From Klebsiella indica (GTDB lineage Bacteria > Pseudomonadota > Gammaproteobacteria > Enterobacterales > Enterobacteriaceae), in contig NZ_VCHQ01000004.1 of the NCBI RefSeq assembly GCF_005860775.1, positions 1 to 64,000 on the forward strand: 64,000 bases of DNA, written 5' to 3'. The translations under genes and the position numbers were made by a program. Below the pieces are notes generated by a model. It was not told the DNA's origin and ran no database searches. It saw only the letters and a list, made by a program, of their open reading frames with translations. How positions within the stretch are numbered: position 1 is the stretch's first letter; every line of letters starts with the position of its first letter. Positions 18,565 to 27,944 of this stretch are shown here, piece after piece.

Positions 18565-19255
18565 TCTTAACGATCTCCAGGTCGTTTTCGCTGAAAAAAC
18601 GGCGGTGTCTGCCGCCCGTTTTGCCGTTGATGCGGGAGAAACCTTCAGCCTGATCGGCGCATCCGGCTGCGGAAAGTCAACCATTTTACGAGTGTTAGCG
18701 GGGCTACAGCGCGACTGGCGCGGCAGCGTCGAACTGTTTGGTCAAGCCATTACGCCCGGCGCGCGTTTTCAGGGCGAACTACGGCGCAACGTGCAGATGG
18801 TATTTCAGGATCCCTACGCCTCGCTGCACCCGAATCACACGCTGTGGCGTACGCTGGCGGAGCCGTTGAAAATTCACGGTCTCGACGAGATTGCGCAGCG
18901 GGTTAGCACCGCGCTGGAGCAAGTGGGACTCCCCGCCGACGCCGCGCGCCGTTATCCGCACCAGCTCTCCGGCGGCCAGCGCCAGCGGGTGGCGATCGCC
19001 CGCGCCCTGCTACTGCATCCAAAAATCCTGCTGCTGGATGAGCCGACCTCGGCGCTGGATATGTCGGTTCAGGCGGAAATACTTAATCTGCTCAATCGGT
19101 TAAAACAGGAGCATGGGATGACCTATCTGCTGGTCAGCCATGATGCCGATGTGATTGCCCATATGTCGGACCGGGCGGCGTTTATGGCAGAGGGCGTAAT
19201 TCAGCGCTTCTTTGATCGCAACGCGCTGGTAAATGGCGAACACCGGATGGGCTAA
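18551..19255 (+). CDS. ABC transporter ATP-binding protein, NikE/DppF type
   Basis: A 234-residue ATPase, short for the family. Walker A is GASGCGKST near 37-45, the signature LSGGQRQR is near 141, and Walker B is [12 protein letters not shown] near 160-171. ATG at 18551 follows GGAGGTGGCGC and lies inside the end of the previous gene (14-bp overlap). It is the last gene of the five-gene operon and is followed by a hairpin at 19267-19290. Confidence 0.88.
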   Translation: MAIVNLNDLQVVFAEKTAVSAARFAVDAGETFSLIGASGCGKSTILRVLAGLQRDWRGSVELFGQAITPGARFQGELRRNVQMVFQDPYASLHPNHTLWRTLAEPLKIHGLDEIAQRVSTALEQVGLPADAARRYPHQLSGGQRQRVAIARALLLHPKILLLDEPTSALDMSVQAEILNLLNRLKQEHGMTYLLVSHDADVIAHMSDRAAFMAEGVIQRFFDRNALVNGEHRMG

Positions 19256-19266
19256 CCGACTCCCCT

Positions 19267-19290
19267 CACCCTCTCCACAGAGAGAGGGTG
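19267..19290. terminator. hairpin between the ABC operon and the aminotransferase
   Basis: CACCCTCTC (19267-19275) pairs with GAGAGGGTG (19282-19290) around a 6-base loop, in the convergent gap between the ABC operon and the aminotransferase gene. Likely bidirectional. Confidence 0.6.
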
Positions 19291-19364
19291 CGCTTCTTCC
19301 GGGAATCGGGGAACCTGAACAGGTGCGCAGTATTGCCTCCGGCGAAACACCCCGCGCTGACGCC

Positions 19365-20702
19365 CTACTTCGCCAGATTCGCGAAACGGGCAAATACCGC
19401 GTCAAAAATCGCCAGTCCTTTCGCCACCTGTTCGGCGCTGATAGTGCATGGCGGCACCACGTGAATACGGTTTTCCACCACAAACGCCAGCAGACCGGCT
19501 TCAGTTAACGCGCCTTTAATCGCCGCCATATCCGCCGCGGTCAGCGGTGTTTTATCCTGTCGGCTGCTGACCAGTTCCAGCGCCTGGAACAACCCGCGAC
19601 CGCGCACGTTACCGATAATCGCATGTTTTTCCGCCAGCGCGTCCAGCCCAGGACGTAGCACCTCATTACCGATAGTCGCCGCGTTCTCCACCACTTTCTC
19701 GTCTTTCATCGCATCAATGGTGGCGACAATCGCCGCCATCGCCAGCGGATGGCCGGAGTAGGTCAAGCCACCGGCAAAAAAGTGATCATCAAAGTAACGG
19801 GCGATCGGCTCACTAATCAGTACCCCGCCAGCCGGAACATAACCGGCGTTAACCCCTTTCGCGAAAGTGACCAGATCCGGCACCACGCCATCCTGCTCAA
19901 ATGCGAACCAGCTACCGGTACGGCCAAAACCGGCCATCACTTCATCGAGGATCAGTACAATGCCAAACTCATCGGCCAGCGCCCGCACGCCCTGCATATA
20001 ACCATCAGGCGGCACCAGAATCCCGGCGGTGCCCGGAATGGACTCCAGCAAAATCGCGGCAATCGCGCTCGGACCTTCGCATTCAATCATCCGCCGCAGA
20101 TGCGCCAGCGCGCGCTGGCACTCCTCCTCTTCCGTCGTGGCGTTAAATTCGCTGCGATAGAGGTAAGGGTTGAAAAAGTGTACATGACCGCGGGAATACT
20201 CGTTCGGCACGCGACGCCAGTCGCCGGTGGCGGCAATCGCGCTACCGGTGTTGCCGTGATAGGAACGATAGGCGGAGAGCACTTTATCGCGGCCGGTATA
20301 CAGCCGCGCCATGCGGATAGCGTTCTCGTTGGCATCCGCGCCGGCGTTGGTGAAAAACACTTTACTAAAGCCTTCCGGCGCCAGTTCGACAATACGCTTC
20401 GCCGCTTCGCCACGGGCGAGGTTGGCGGTCGCTGGCGCGATGGTGACCAGTTCTTCCAGCTGCGCCTTCATGGCCGCCAGCACGCGAGGATGCTGATAGC
20501 CAATATTGACGTTCACCAGTTGGCTGCTGAAATCAAGATAAGTGTTGCCTTCGTAATCCCACAGCTCACAGCCTTTGGCCCCGGCGATCACCAGCGGATG
20601 TAAATTGCCCTGCATCGACCATGAATGAAACACATAGGCGCGATCCAGCTGCCGAACTTCATCATTACTTATCGCGACCTCGTTCTGTATTGCCAGCTTC
20701 AT
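19365..20702 (-). CDS. toa: class III PLP aminotransferase, probable taurine aminotransferase (Toa-like)
   Basis: A 445-residue cytoplasmic aminotransferase of the omega-amino acid group. PLP-site residues are Asp253 in ILDEVMAGFGR and Lys282 in TFAKGVNAGYVP; the YRSYHGNT segment lies near 145-152. The divergent gene is an SDR resembling sulfoacetaldehyde reductase. A taurine:2-oxoglutarate aminotransferase plus IsfD route is known in Klebsiella oxytoca TauN1, where taurine nitrogen is kept and isethionate excreted. That pairing is my main reason for the call. It could instead act on another omega-amino acid such as beta-alanine or GABA. ATG at 20702 follows GAGGGCAGGG. A 21-bp palindrome lies in the shared promoter. 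Confidence 0.65.
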   Translation of the reverse strand: MKLAIQNEVAISNDEVRQLDRAYVFHSWSMQGNLHPLVIAGAKGCELWDYEGNTYLDFSSQLVNVNIGYQHPRVLAAMKAQLEELVTIAPATANLARGEAAKRIVELAPEGFSKVFFTNAGADANENAIRMARLYTGRDKVLSAYRSYHGNTGSAIAATGDWRRVPNEYSRGHVHFFNPYLYRSEFNATTEEEECQRALAHLRRMIECEGPSAIAAILLESIPGTAGILVPPDGYMQGVRALADEFGIVLILDEVMAGFGRTGSWFAFEQDGVVPDLVTFAKGVNAGYVPAGGVLISEPIARYFDDHFFAGGLTYSGHPLAMAAIVATIDAMKDEKVVENAATIGNEVLRPGLDALAEKHAIIGNVRGRGLFQALELVSSRQDKTPLTAADMAAIKGALTEAGLLAFVVENRIHVVPPCTISAEQVAKGLAIFDAVFARFANLAK

Positions 20703-20786
20703 ACCCTGCCCTCTCTCATGTCGTTGTTGTTGGCTTCATCATTGGCCGCGTCAAAGCAAAACCGATAGAGCCAGTGCGTGGAAAAT

Positions 20787-20807
20787 GATGTGACACGGTG
20801 TCACATC
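20787..20807. promoter_or_regulatory. perfect 21-bp palindrome (10-1-10) between aminotransferase and SDR
   Basis: GATGTGACAC (20787-20796) and GTGTCACATC (20798-20807) are exact inverted repeats around one G. The site lies 84 bp from the aminotransferase start and 77 bp from the SDR start, so one protein could control both. It resembles a CRP site (TGTGA and TCACA) but with a 7-base spacer, not 6. Confidence 0.6.
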
Positions 20808-20854
20808 TCCACGTCCCGACTGGCCCTGTGCCCCGCAGAGCGGCGTTTTTATAG

Positions 20855-21649
<795 letters not shown>

Positions 21650-21693
21650 GGTTCTGTCCGGACGACAAAACCGCAGACCATGCCAATCCGTAG

Positions 21694-21717
21694 CCCCGGT
21701 GCGCAGCGCCACCGGGG
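21694..21717. terminator. bidirectional hairpin between isfD and the ABC ATPase gene
   Basis: CCCCGGTG (21694-21701) pairs with CACCGGGG (21710-21717) around an 8-base loop in the gap between convergent genes. Confidence 0.6.
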
Positions 21718-21751
21718 AGATCGGCCGCAGAGGATGGGGCCCGGCGTCTTA

Positions 21752-22513
21752 TTACCGGCTACTCTGCAAAAACTGCCTGACACGTTCGGAATCCGGGTTG
21801 GTGAAAAACTTCTCCGGCGGCGCTTTCTCAATCAACAAGCCCTTCTCGAGAAACACCACCTCATCCGACACCTGGCGCGCGAAATCCATCTCATGGGTCA
21901 CCACTACCATGGTATAACCTTCGGCGGCCAGCGCTTTCATTACCCCCAGCACCTCATTTACCAGCTCGGGATCCAGCGCCGATGTCGGTTCATCAAACAG
22001 GATCACCTCCGGCGACATCGCCAGCGAACGGGCTATCGCCACCCGCTGCTTCTGGCCGCCAGAGAGCGTAATGGGGTACACGTCCGCTTTATGCGCCATC
22101 CCTACTTTTTCCAGTTGCTGCATGGCGATAGCTTTCGCTTCGTCACGTTTCATCCCCTTCACGTGCAGCAGCGCCTCACTGACGTTCTGCTGCACCGTCA
22201 GGTGCGGCCACAGGTTAAAGCTCTGAAACACCATTCCTACCCGCTCGCGGATTTTCGACAGCTGACGATGGGACATCGCCCGGCCATTCTGTTCATCAAT
22301 ACCCAGGCGTTGACCGCTAATGTGGATTTCGCCGCGATCCGGCTGCTCCAGCCAGTTCATACAACGCAATAGCGTCGATTTACCCGACCCCGACGAACCA
22401 AGGATGCTCACCACGGTTCCCTTTTCCACCGTCAGGTTGATATCACGAAGAACCTCAACGTTATCGAACTGTTTAGAAACGTTTTTGACGCTTACAGCAG
22501 TCGTATCATGCAT
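21752..22513 (-). CDS. amino-acid-type ABC transporter ATP-binding protein (GlnQ-like)
   Basis: A 253-residue ATPase of the polar amino acid family. Walker A is GSSGSGKST near 39-47, the Q-loop is MVFQSFNLWPH, the signature LSGGQKQR lies near 149, and Walker B is [12 protein letters not shown]. It overlaps the upstream permease gene by 8 bp and is the last gene of the operon binding protein, permease, permease, ATPase. Its position between the IsfD-like gene and the MocR gene suggests import of the substrate of the aminotransferase, perhaps taurine (inference). Amino-acid-type rather than TauABC-type import would be unusual for taurine. Confidence 0.92.
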   Translation of the reverse strand: MHDTTAVSVKNVSKQFDNVEVLRDINLTVEKGTVVSILGSSGSGKSTLLRCMNWLEQPDRGEIHISGQRLGIDEQNGRAMSHRQLSKIRERVGMVFQSFNLWPHLTVQQNVSEALLHVKGMKRDEAKAIAMQQLEKVGMAHKADVYPITLSGGQKQRVAIARSLAMSPEVILFDEPTSALDPELVNEVLGVMKALAAEGYTMVVVTHEMDFARQVSDEVVFLEKGLLIEKAPPEKFFTNPDSERVRQFLQSSR

Positions 22514-23171
22514 GACTCATTCCTCTTCTGGCTCCCCAGGCGCTCAGGCGTTTAATCAGCAGCTCCAGCAGGATGCTGATCGCCCAATAGAGCCCAATCG
22601 CGACGATAAAAGCGTTAAACGGGATAAAATAAGTGGCCTGGACGCTATTGGCCGCGGCGGTGATCTCCTGAACGGTAATAATGCTCAGGAAAGCGGTATC
22701 TTTCAGGCAAATAATCAGTTGATTCCCCATTAGCGGTAACGCGGAAGACAGAATATTAGGCAGAATAATGCGACGGAATATTTTATATCGCGAAAAACCC
22801 TGCGCGACCGCCGCTTCAATGTAGCCGCCGGAAAATACCCGCCGCTGGCTGCGTAATATTTCGAAAAAATAGGCGCCATGGTAGATAATTAAAGCCAGTA
22901 ATCCGGCGGTCCAGGGCTCCATACTGATACCGACTTCCGGCAGACCGTAATAGAGCAAATAGGCCAGAATCAAAAATGGAATCGCCCGCATTAAACTGAC
23001 AAAACCAATAATGATCCTGTTAAGGGTTTTCTTTTGATATTCGGTGAAATAACACAGCACAATGCCGATAATTAATCCGCTAATCGCTGCAATAATAAAT
23101 AATTCAAGGGTGGCGAATAAACCGGCAATAAAGCTGTCGCGCACCGACCAGATAACGGCCCACTGATTCAT
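22506..23171 (-). CDS. amino-acid-type ABC transporter permease (HisM/GlnP type)
   Basis: A 221-residue inner-membrane permease with about five hydrophobic segments. The HisM-type motif SLMRAIPFLILAYLLYYGLP lies near 57-78, and the ATPase-contact loop (EAAVAQGFSRYKIFRRIILPN) near 122-142. It forms a heterodimer with the permease encoded just upstream, separated by 14 bases. No unusual features. Confidence 0.92.
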   Translation of the reverse strand: MNQWAVIWSVRDSFIAGLFATLELFIIAAISGLIIGIVLCYFTEYQKKTLNRIIIGFVSLMRAIPFLILAYLLYYGLPEVGISMEPWTAGLLALIIYHGAYFFEILRSQRRVFSGGYIEAAVAQGFSRYKIFRRIILPNILSSALPLMGNQLIICLKDTAFLSIITVQEITAAANSVQATYFIPFNAFIVAIGLYWAISILLELLIKRLSAWGARRGMSHA

Positions 23172-23185
23172 AGCTCCTCCTGTTT

Positions 23186-23827
23186 TTATCGCGCCAGGCG
23201 TTTCGCTTTACGTTCCGCCATCCCCTGCAGTTTTAGCAGCAGGCCAATAATCACCACATACAGCAGCCCTGCCGCCAGAATCGGCGAAAGCGGTTCATAG
23301 GTGACCGAGGAAATTCGGTTGGTCACACGGGTCAGATCCACGACGCCAATCACCGCAATCGCCGGACTGCCTTTAATCAGGAATGACATTTCGTTAACCA
23401 GTGCAGGCAGGCTTTCAATCCACATTTGCGGCAACATGATATAGCGGAAATAGGCCCAACGACGCATCCCCACCGATTCCGCCGCTTCTCGCTGTTCGCG
23501 GGGAAAGGTGCGAAAGGCATTGCGCCAGATTTCCGCATTAAACGCGGAAGTATTCAGCGTCAGCGCCACAATCGCCGCGATGTTTTTATCGAGATGAATT
23601 CCCATCGTCGGCAAAGAGAGAAACAAAAACAGCACCAGCGTCACTAGCGGCGTGGCGCGGGCAAGGCTGATATAAACCACCAGCAGTTGGTCGATAACCG
23701 GTATGCGTAACATCCGTACCAGTGCGATCAGCAGGCCGATCGCCACCCCAAAAGCGATAGCGATGACCGAAATCCAGAGGGTCGTCCATGCGCCTTCAAT
23801 CAGTAACTGCCAGGAAATTGCATCCAT
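23186..23827 (-). CDS. amino-acid-type ABC transporter permease (HisQ/GlnP type)
   Basis: A 213-residue permease partner. The family motif SLARATPLVTLVLFLFLSLP lies near 53-72 and the EAA loop (REAAESVGMRRWAYFRYIMLPQ) near 114-135. It sits between the binding protein (49 bases upstream) and the second permease. With the ATPase it makes a complete importer. Confidence 0.92.
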   Translation of the reverse strand: MDAISWQLLIEGAWTTLWISVIAIAFGVAIGLLIALVRMLRIPVIDQLLVVYISLARATPLVTLVLFLFLSLPTMGIHLDKNIAAIVALTLNTSAFNAEIWRNAFRTFPREQREAAESVGMRRWAYFRYIMLPQMWIESLPALVNEMSFLIKGSPAIAVIGVVDLTRVTNRISSVTYEPLSPILAAGLLYVVIIGLLLKLQGMAERKAKRLAR

Positions 23828-23876
23828 GAAACCCTCCTTCTGCTTAACAGGCGGCGGTTACCCGCCGCGAAACACA

Positions 23877-24728
23877 TTACAGACCCGCTAATTTATGGAA
23901 CTGTTCCGGACTGGTGATCGGCTCCGTCGGCAGATCGTCATAGGTTTCGCCAAACCACTTTTTCTGTAGTTCCGCAAGCTTGCCGGTCTCCTTCATGTGG
24001 TTCATAAATTTGGTCATATAAGCCAGCAGCTGCGGCGAGCTTTTGGGGATTGGCCATGCCATATAGCCCGGCCCGGACACCGCCAGACCTTTGGCGAACA
24101 CCTTCGGCTTGCTCTTCACCAGATCGTTGACTGAGATAACCACGTTAATCACGTAATCCAGGCGTTTATTGGCGAGGTCGGCATAGGCTTCAGGGTAGGA
24201 GGGATACTCCACCACCGGTCCCAGCTTGCCACCGGTTTTCTCCAGCATCGCTTTCAGTTCCGGCAGACGAGCCAACAGCGCGCTGCCCGCCTGAACGCCC
24301 ACTTTTTTACCGCTGAGTTCGGCAATCGTATTCAGTGAATTATCGCCGGCGCGTTTAACAAAATAGTGCTGGGCGGACGCCCACGGCGGCGTAAAATTAA
24401 AGACTTTCAGGCGATCATCGGTAATTACCGCCCCGGTTAAAGCCATATCGTACTGGCCCGTAGAGACCGCCGCTAATAATCCGGTCCACGGCAGAATGCT
24501 CTGGTCGACATGGAATTTCGCGTATTTGCGTAATTCATCGAGCATATCTTTGTTAAAGCCATCTGCCTGGCCGTTATTCATAAAGTTAAAAGGCGCGTAA
24601 TCATCTTCGGTCGCGACTTTCAGGGTGCCGGATTTTTCGATTTCCGGGAGATCTGCGGCTACCGCATGATAAGAAAAGGCCATCGCCATAATGGCGCCCA
24701 GACAAATTGAACCTAATGATTTTTTCAT
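23877..24728 (-). CDS. periplasmic amino-acid-type substrate-binding protein
   Basis: A 283-residue SBP_bac_3 family protein. The signal peptide is MKKSLGSICLGAIMAMAFSY onward, with cleavage near AVAADLP. The mature protein has TEDDYAPFNFMNN and the ligand-domain opening KVGVQAGSALLARLP. ATG at 24728 follows a GGGGTGG stretch; the frame extension to 24788 overlaps the promoter. It is the first gene of the importer operon and divergent from the MocR regulator. A sigma-54-type promoter at 24784-24799 reads toward it. The ligand is unknown; taurine or another nitrogen source is suggested by the neighbours. Confidence 0.88.
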   Translation of the reverse strand: MKKSLGSICLGAIMAMAFSYHAVAADLPEIEKSGTLKVATEDDYAPFNFMNNGQADGFNKDMLDELRKYAKFHVDQSILPWTGLLAAVSTGQYDMALTGAVITDDRLKVFNFTPPWASAQHYFVKRAGDNSLNTIAELSGKKVGVQAGSALLARLPELKAMLEKTGGKLGPVVEYPSYPEAYADLANKRLDYVINVVISVNDLVKSKPKVFAKGLAVSGPGYMAWPIPKSSPQLLAYMTKFMNHMKETGKLAELQKKWFGETYDDLPTEPITSPEQFHKLAGL

Positions 24729-24783
24729 CAATCCACCCCTAATTAATTCGCCAGACGTGTTCATTCCAGAACATGAAAAGGTT

Positions 24784-24799
24784 TGCAAAATATGTGCCG
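24784..24799 (-). promoter_or_regulatory. sigma-54 (RpoN) promoter of the amino-acid-type importer operon
   Basis: On the minus strand CGGCACATATTTTGCA matches TGGCAC-N5-TTGCA except for the first base. GG (24797-24798) and GC (24785-24786) have the exact 10-base spacing. It lies 56 bp upstream of the binding-protein start. This predicts nitrogen-limitation control by an enhancer-binding protein such as NtrC. Confidence 0.7.
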
Positions 24800-24849
24800 A
24801 CGGAAACTCCGGTCCGCGACTGATGGATGCGTTGTCAAAACCCGCCCAT

Positions 24850-24972
24850 CGCTACAGCCGGTTTGGACACGGACGGCGTAATACACCCAGAATGTACATG
24901 CAGTACATGAGGATACGGGCACTGTCCGGGGCCAAAATGGCAAATAAAATAGCCAGATGGGACTGGTTCTTA
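24850..24972. repeat. degenerate copy of a MITE-like repeat
   Basis: This stretch aligns with 60314-60437 over about 123 bases with only two 1-base gaps; roughly two thirds or more of the positions match by eye. Best conserved are a GTAC-N5-GTAC motif (24893-24906), GCACTG-CC and AAAATAGCC before the end. The left terminal repeat seen in the other copy is not recognisable here. It lies between the importer operon and the MocR gene. Confidence 0.55.
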
Positions 24973-25096
24973 CTGTAGGGAGCGTTTTAAATTTCCGGAT
25001 AGAGCCAGATCCGTTGCGTGGATGTGTCAGTCATTCTCAGGGTGGTATGGAATTTGCTCCGGTTTATACATCGTGCGTTTGCGTAAGGAGCTAAAT

Positions 25097-26560
25097 ATGA
25101 TCCGCCACCTGTTACATGTTGATTTCGACCCGCGCCGCGGTTTGCAGGAGCAGGTGCGCGAGACGCTGATTAACGCCATTCTGGGCGGTATTTTTTCCGC
25201 CGATATGCCGCTCCCCTCCTGCCGTCAGTTGGCCAACCAGTTGCGGGTATCGCGCAACACCACCGCCCTGGTTTTTGAAAGCCTGGTGAACGAGGGATAC
25301 CTGATCAGCCGCCCGCGTAGCGGCTATTATCTGCATCCGCATTATCAGCATCCGCCTTCCGCCACCGTGGAGGCTGCACCGCAGCGCGAATGTTCTGCAC
25401 CATGCTGGGGCGCCCGGCTGCAAATCACGCCCAGCCAGCAGGAGTCGATTCTTAAACCGGCTGGCTGGATGAACTACCGTTATCCGTTTATCTACGGCCA
25501 ACCGGATACCCGTCAGTTTCCGCTGGCGACCTGGCGCTCGGCGGCGAACTGGCTGCACGGCGGCGTGCGCGATCCGGCGTGGGTAGTGGACCATATCGAT
25601 CAGGATGTCCCGATGCTGATTGAGCAAATCCGCACCCGGGTGCTGCCCAAGCGCGGCATCGTCGCCGCACCGGATGAGATTCTGATTACCCTCGGTTCGC
25701 AAAACGCGCTCTATCTGCTGACCCGCCTGCTGATGTCATCGACGACACGGGTCGGTGTGGAAAATCCCTGTTTTCGCGAAGCGATTAATACCTTCCTGCT
25801 CGCCGATACCGATATTGTGCCGCATCCGGTGGATGAACAGGGGATCGTCCTTAATGACACGCCCTGCGATTATTACTATGTGACGCCCGGCCACCAGGTT
25901 CCCACCGGGGTAGCGATGAGCAAGGCGCGACGCAATCAGTTGCTGGAACATGCCGTTCGCCATGATGCGGTCATTATTGAGGACGATTACGACTCAGAAA
26001 GTAACTTTATGCTTAATCCGCTTCCGGCCCTCAAAGCCAGCGATCGCAGCGGCAGAGTGGTCTACGTCAGCAGCCTGTCAAAAGCGCTATCGCCGGGTCT
26101 GCGGTTGGGCTTTATGGTTGCCGATCCGGACCTGATCGATGAGGCTCGGGCGCTGCGGCGACTGGCGTACCGCCACCCGCCAACCAATATTCAGTATCAA
26201 ATGGCCCATTTCCTTGCCCAGGGCCACTATGAAACGCATCTGCGGCGCTACCATTACGACTCTGCCCAGCGCTGGGATCGCCTCAATAACGCTCTGCAGC
26301 ACCATCTCCCTGAGTGCCGGATCATTCCCGGTAGCGAACATGCCAACGCCTTCTGGCTGGCCACGCCGGCGCAAATCAACACCCAGCAACTCACCTGGCG
26401 CGCCGCCCATGCCGGGGTACTGATCGAGCCCGGCGCACGGCATTTTCTCAGCGATGCGCCGCCGGATAACTTCTTCCGGATGGGCTTTCATGCCATTAAC
26501 CCTGACGCCATTGAACAAGGCGTGGAGGTGCTGCGCGGCCAGCTGGCGCAGATGGGTTAA
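25097..26560 (+). CDS. MocR-family regulator (GntR helix-turn-helix plus aminotransferase domain)
   Basis: A 487-residue two-domain regulator. The GntR-type winged helix spans about 15-75 (CRQLANQLRVSRNTTALVFE). An inactive aminotransferase-like domain follows, with its PLP lysine K329 in SSLSKALSPGLRLG. Such proteins sense an amino compound through PLP; TauR, which activates taurine aminotransferase genes, is of this type. It is divergent from the importer operon and close to the aminotransferase/SDR pair, so it probably controls them (inference). PdxR-like or GabR-like roles are alternatives. ATG at 25097 follows AAGGAG; the frame to 25022 is not needed. Confidence 0.85.
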   Translation: MIRHLLHVDFDPRRGLQEQVRETLINAILGGIFSADMPLPSCRQLANQLRVSRNTTALVFESLVNEGYLISRPRSGYYLHPHYQHPPSATVEAAPQRECSAPCWGARLQITPSQQESILKPAGWMNYRYPFIYGQPDTRQFPLATWRSAANWLHGGVRDPAWVVDHIDQDVPMLIEQIRTRVLPKRGIVAAPDEILITLGSQNALYLLTRLLMSSTTRVGVENPCFREAINTFLLADTDIVPHPVDEQGIVLNDTPCDYYYVTPGHQVPTGVAMSKARRNQLLEHAVRHDAVIIEDDYDSESNFMLNPLPALKASDRSGRVVYVSSLSKALSPGLRLGFMVADPDLIDEARALRRLAYRHPPTNIQYQMAHFLAQGHYETHLRRYHYDSAQRWDRLNNALQHHLPECRIIPGSEHANAFWLATPAQINTQQLTWRAAHAGVLIEPGARHFLSDAPPDNFFRMGFHAINPDAIEQGVEVLRGQLAQMG

Positions 26561-26741
26561 GAGTCGGGTGCGAACACAATGTTATCAGCGGAATCCTATG
26601 CGCCTCCCTTGTGGGCTCCGCTGGTCATCTCCCGGCCAGGCAGGGCTATCGGGGCCTGGGGCCTCGCGGTATCAGAGACGCCCGCCGCAGCCGAGTTAAT
26701 CGTTTTCTCTCTATGGGGTCACCTGCGGAGTAATAAGGCGA

Positions 26742-27926
26742 TCACGGCTCATTTCGCTCTCCCTGCATAAACGCAGCGGCCAGCTCAACCAGCAGACGAT
26801 CGCTGCCCCGTGGCCCTAAAAATGAAATCCCCAGCGGCAGTCCCCCCGTCCGGGCGACCGGCAGCGTGACTTGCGGACGGCGGGTCATCACGGAAATTAA
26901 CAGCAAATCGTGAGAAAGACGGCGCACGGCCTCAATCTCTTCCGCCTGCGCCGTCAGCAGCGGCGCGCCGTCGGGAACGGTCGGCATCACCAGTACCGCC
27001 TCTCCCAGTTGCACGTCCCACCAGGCAGTGAAACGCTCGCGCTGCTGACAGGCGGCTTCAAACTGCGCGCGAGTGACCCCTTTGCCCCAAAAAAATCGCT
27101 CGCGTACATCCGGCCCCAACTGCAGATCGTAGTGCTCAATGGTTTCCCCCTGCGCCTGCCACGCTTCGTAACCCTGAATCTGGCGGAAGGCGAGATAGAT
27201 ATCATCGCCATCCGGCAGCGGCGCACTCAGCGGCGTTATTGCGCCGAAAACGCGCCCAAGCCGTTGACGGACCGGTAACAGAGCCTGCTGACTGCGCAGC
27301 GGCAGGCAGGAAAACAGCCCATCGTGGCTGGCCAGCGGCACCTTTGCGATATCCGGCCGCGCATCATTGAATAAACACGCGGCAACGGCAGAAAAGACCT
27401 CCGGTGAGCGCGCAAAGAAGCCGCAGGTATCCATGCTGGCGCACAGCGGCTGGCACCCCTCAAGGGAAAGGCGACCGTGGGTCGGGCGCAGGCCGAACAA
27501 TCCGCAGTAGCTGGCGGGAGTGCGTACCGAGCCACCAGTATCGGTACCAAGAGCGAAATCACACACCTCGTTCGATACCGCCGACGCCGAACCGGACGAC
27601 GAGCCGCCGGGAATATGATTCGGCGCAGCGCCGTTGCGCGGCGTGCCATAATGTACGTTGTGCCCGCTCATTGAGTACGCCAGCTCGCTGGTATGGGTTT
27701 TGCCAATAAAGCGCGCGCCGTTATCTAATAACGTTTGCACTACCGGCGCGGTGCGATTTTTTATCCCGGACAGCGCCAGCAGATGCGGATTGCCACCGCC
27801 GGTCGGGTAGCCCGCCACATCGAACAAATCTTTTACCGCAAAGGTCATGCCGCTCAGCGGGCCGTTTAACGCATGCACCACCGGGTGAGCCGGATACGGC
27901 ATAAAGGCGCGTAGATCATCCTGCAT
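26742..27926 (-). CDS. amidase signature-family hydrolase
   Basis: A 394-residue cytoplasmic enzyme of the amidase signature family. The catalytic triad is visible as Lys32 (FAVKDLFD), Ser109 (IPGGSSSGSA) and nucleophile Ser133 (DTGGSVRTPA). It should hydrolyse an amide to acid and ammonia. It is the last gene of a six-gene operon with an oligopeptide-type importer, 18 bases after the ATPase gene, so it probably acts on the imported compound. The substrate is unknown. It is shorter than many family members (450-500 aa), as in AtzE-like and short-chain amidases. A sigma-54-like site heads the operon. Confidence 0.88.
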   Translation of the reverse strand: MQDDLRAFMPYPAHPVVHALNGPLSGMTFAVKDLFDVAGYPTGGGNPHLLALSGIKNRTAPVVQTLLDNGARFIGKTHTSELAYSMSGHNVHYGTPRNGAAPNHIPGGSSSGSASAVSNEVCDFALGTDTGGSVRTPASYCGLFGLRPTHGRLSLEGCQPLCASMDTCGFFARSPEVFSAVAACLFNDARPDIAKVPLASHDGLFSCLPLRSQQALLPVRQRLGRVFGAITPLSAPLPDGDDIYLAFRQIQGYEAWQAQGETIEHYDLQLGPDVRERFFWGKGVTRAQFEAACQQRERFTAWWDVQLGEAVLVMPTVPDGAPLLTAQAEEIEAVRRLSHDLLLISVMTRRPQVTLPVARTGGLPLGISFLGPRGSDRLLVELAAAFMQGERNEP

Positions 27927-27944
27927 AGTGGTTTTCTCCTGGCT

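Noticed and set aside
20787-20807. CRP binding site
   Set aside because: TGTGA and TCACA are present, but the spacer is 7 bases instead of 6; kept only as a palindrome of unknown regulator.
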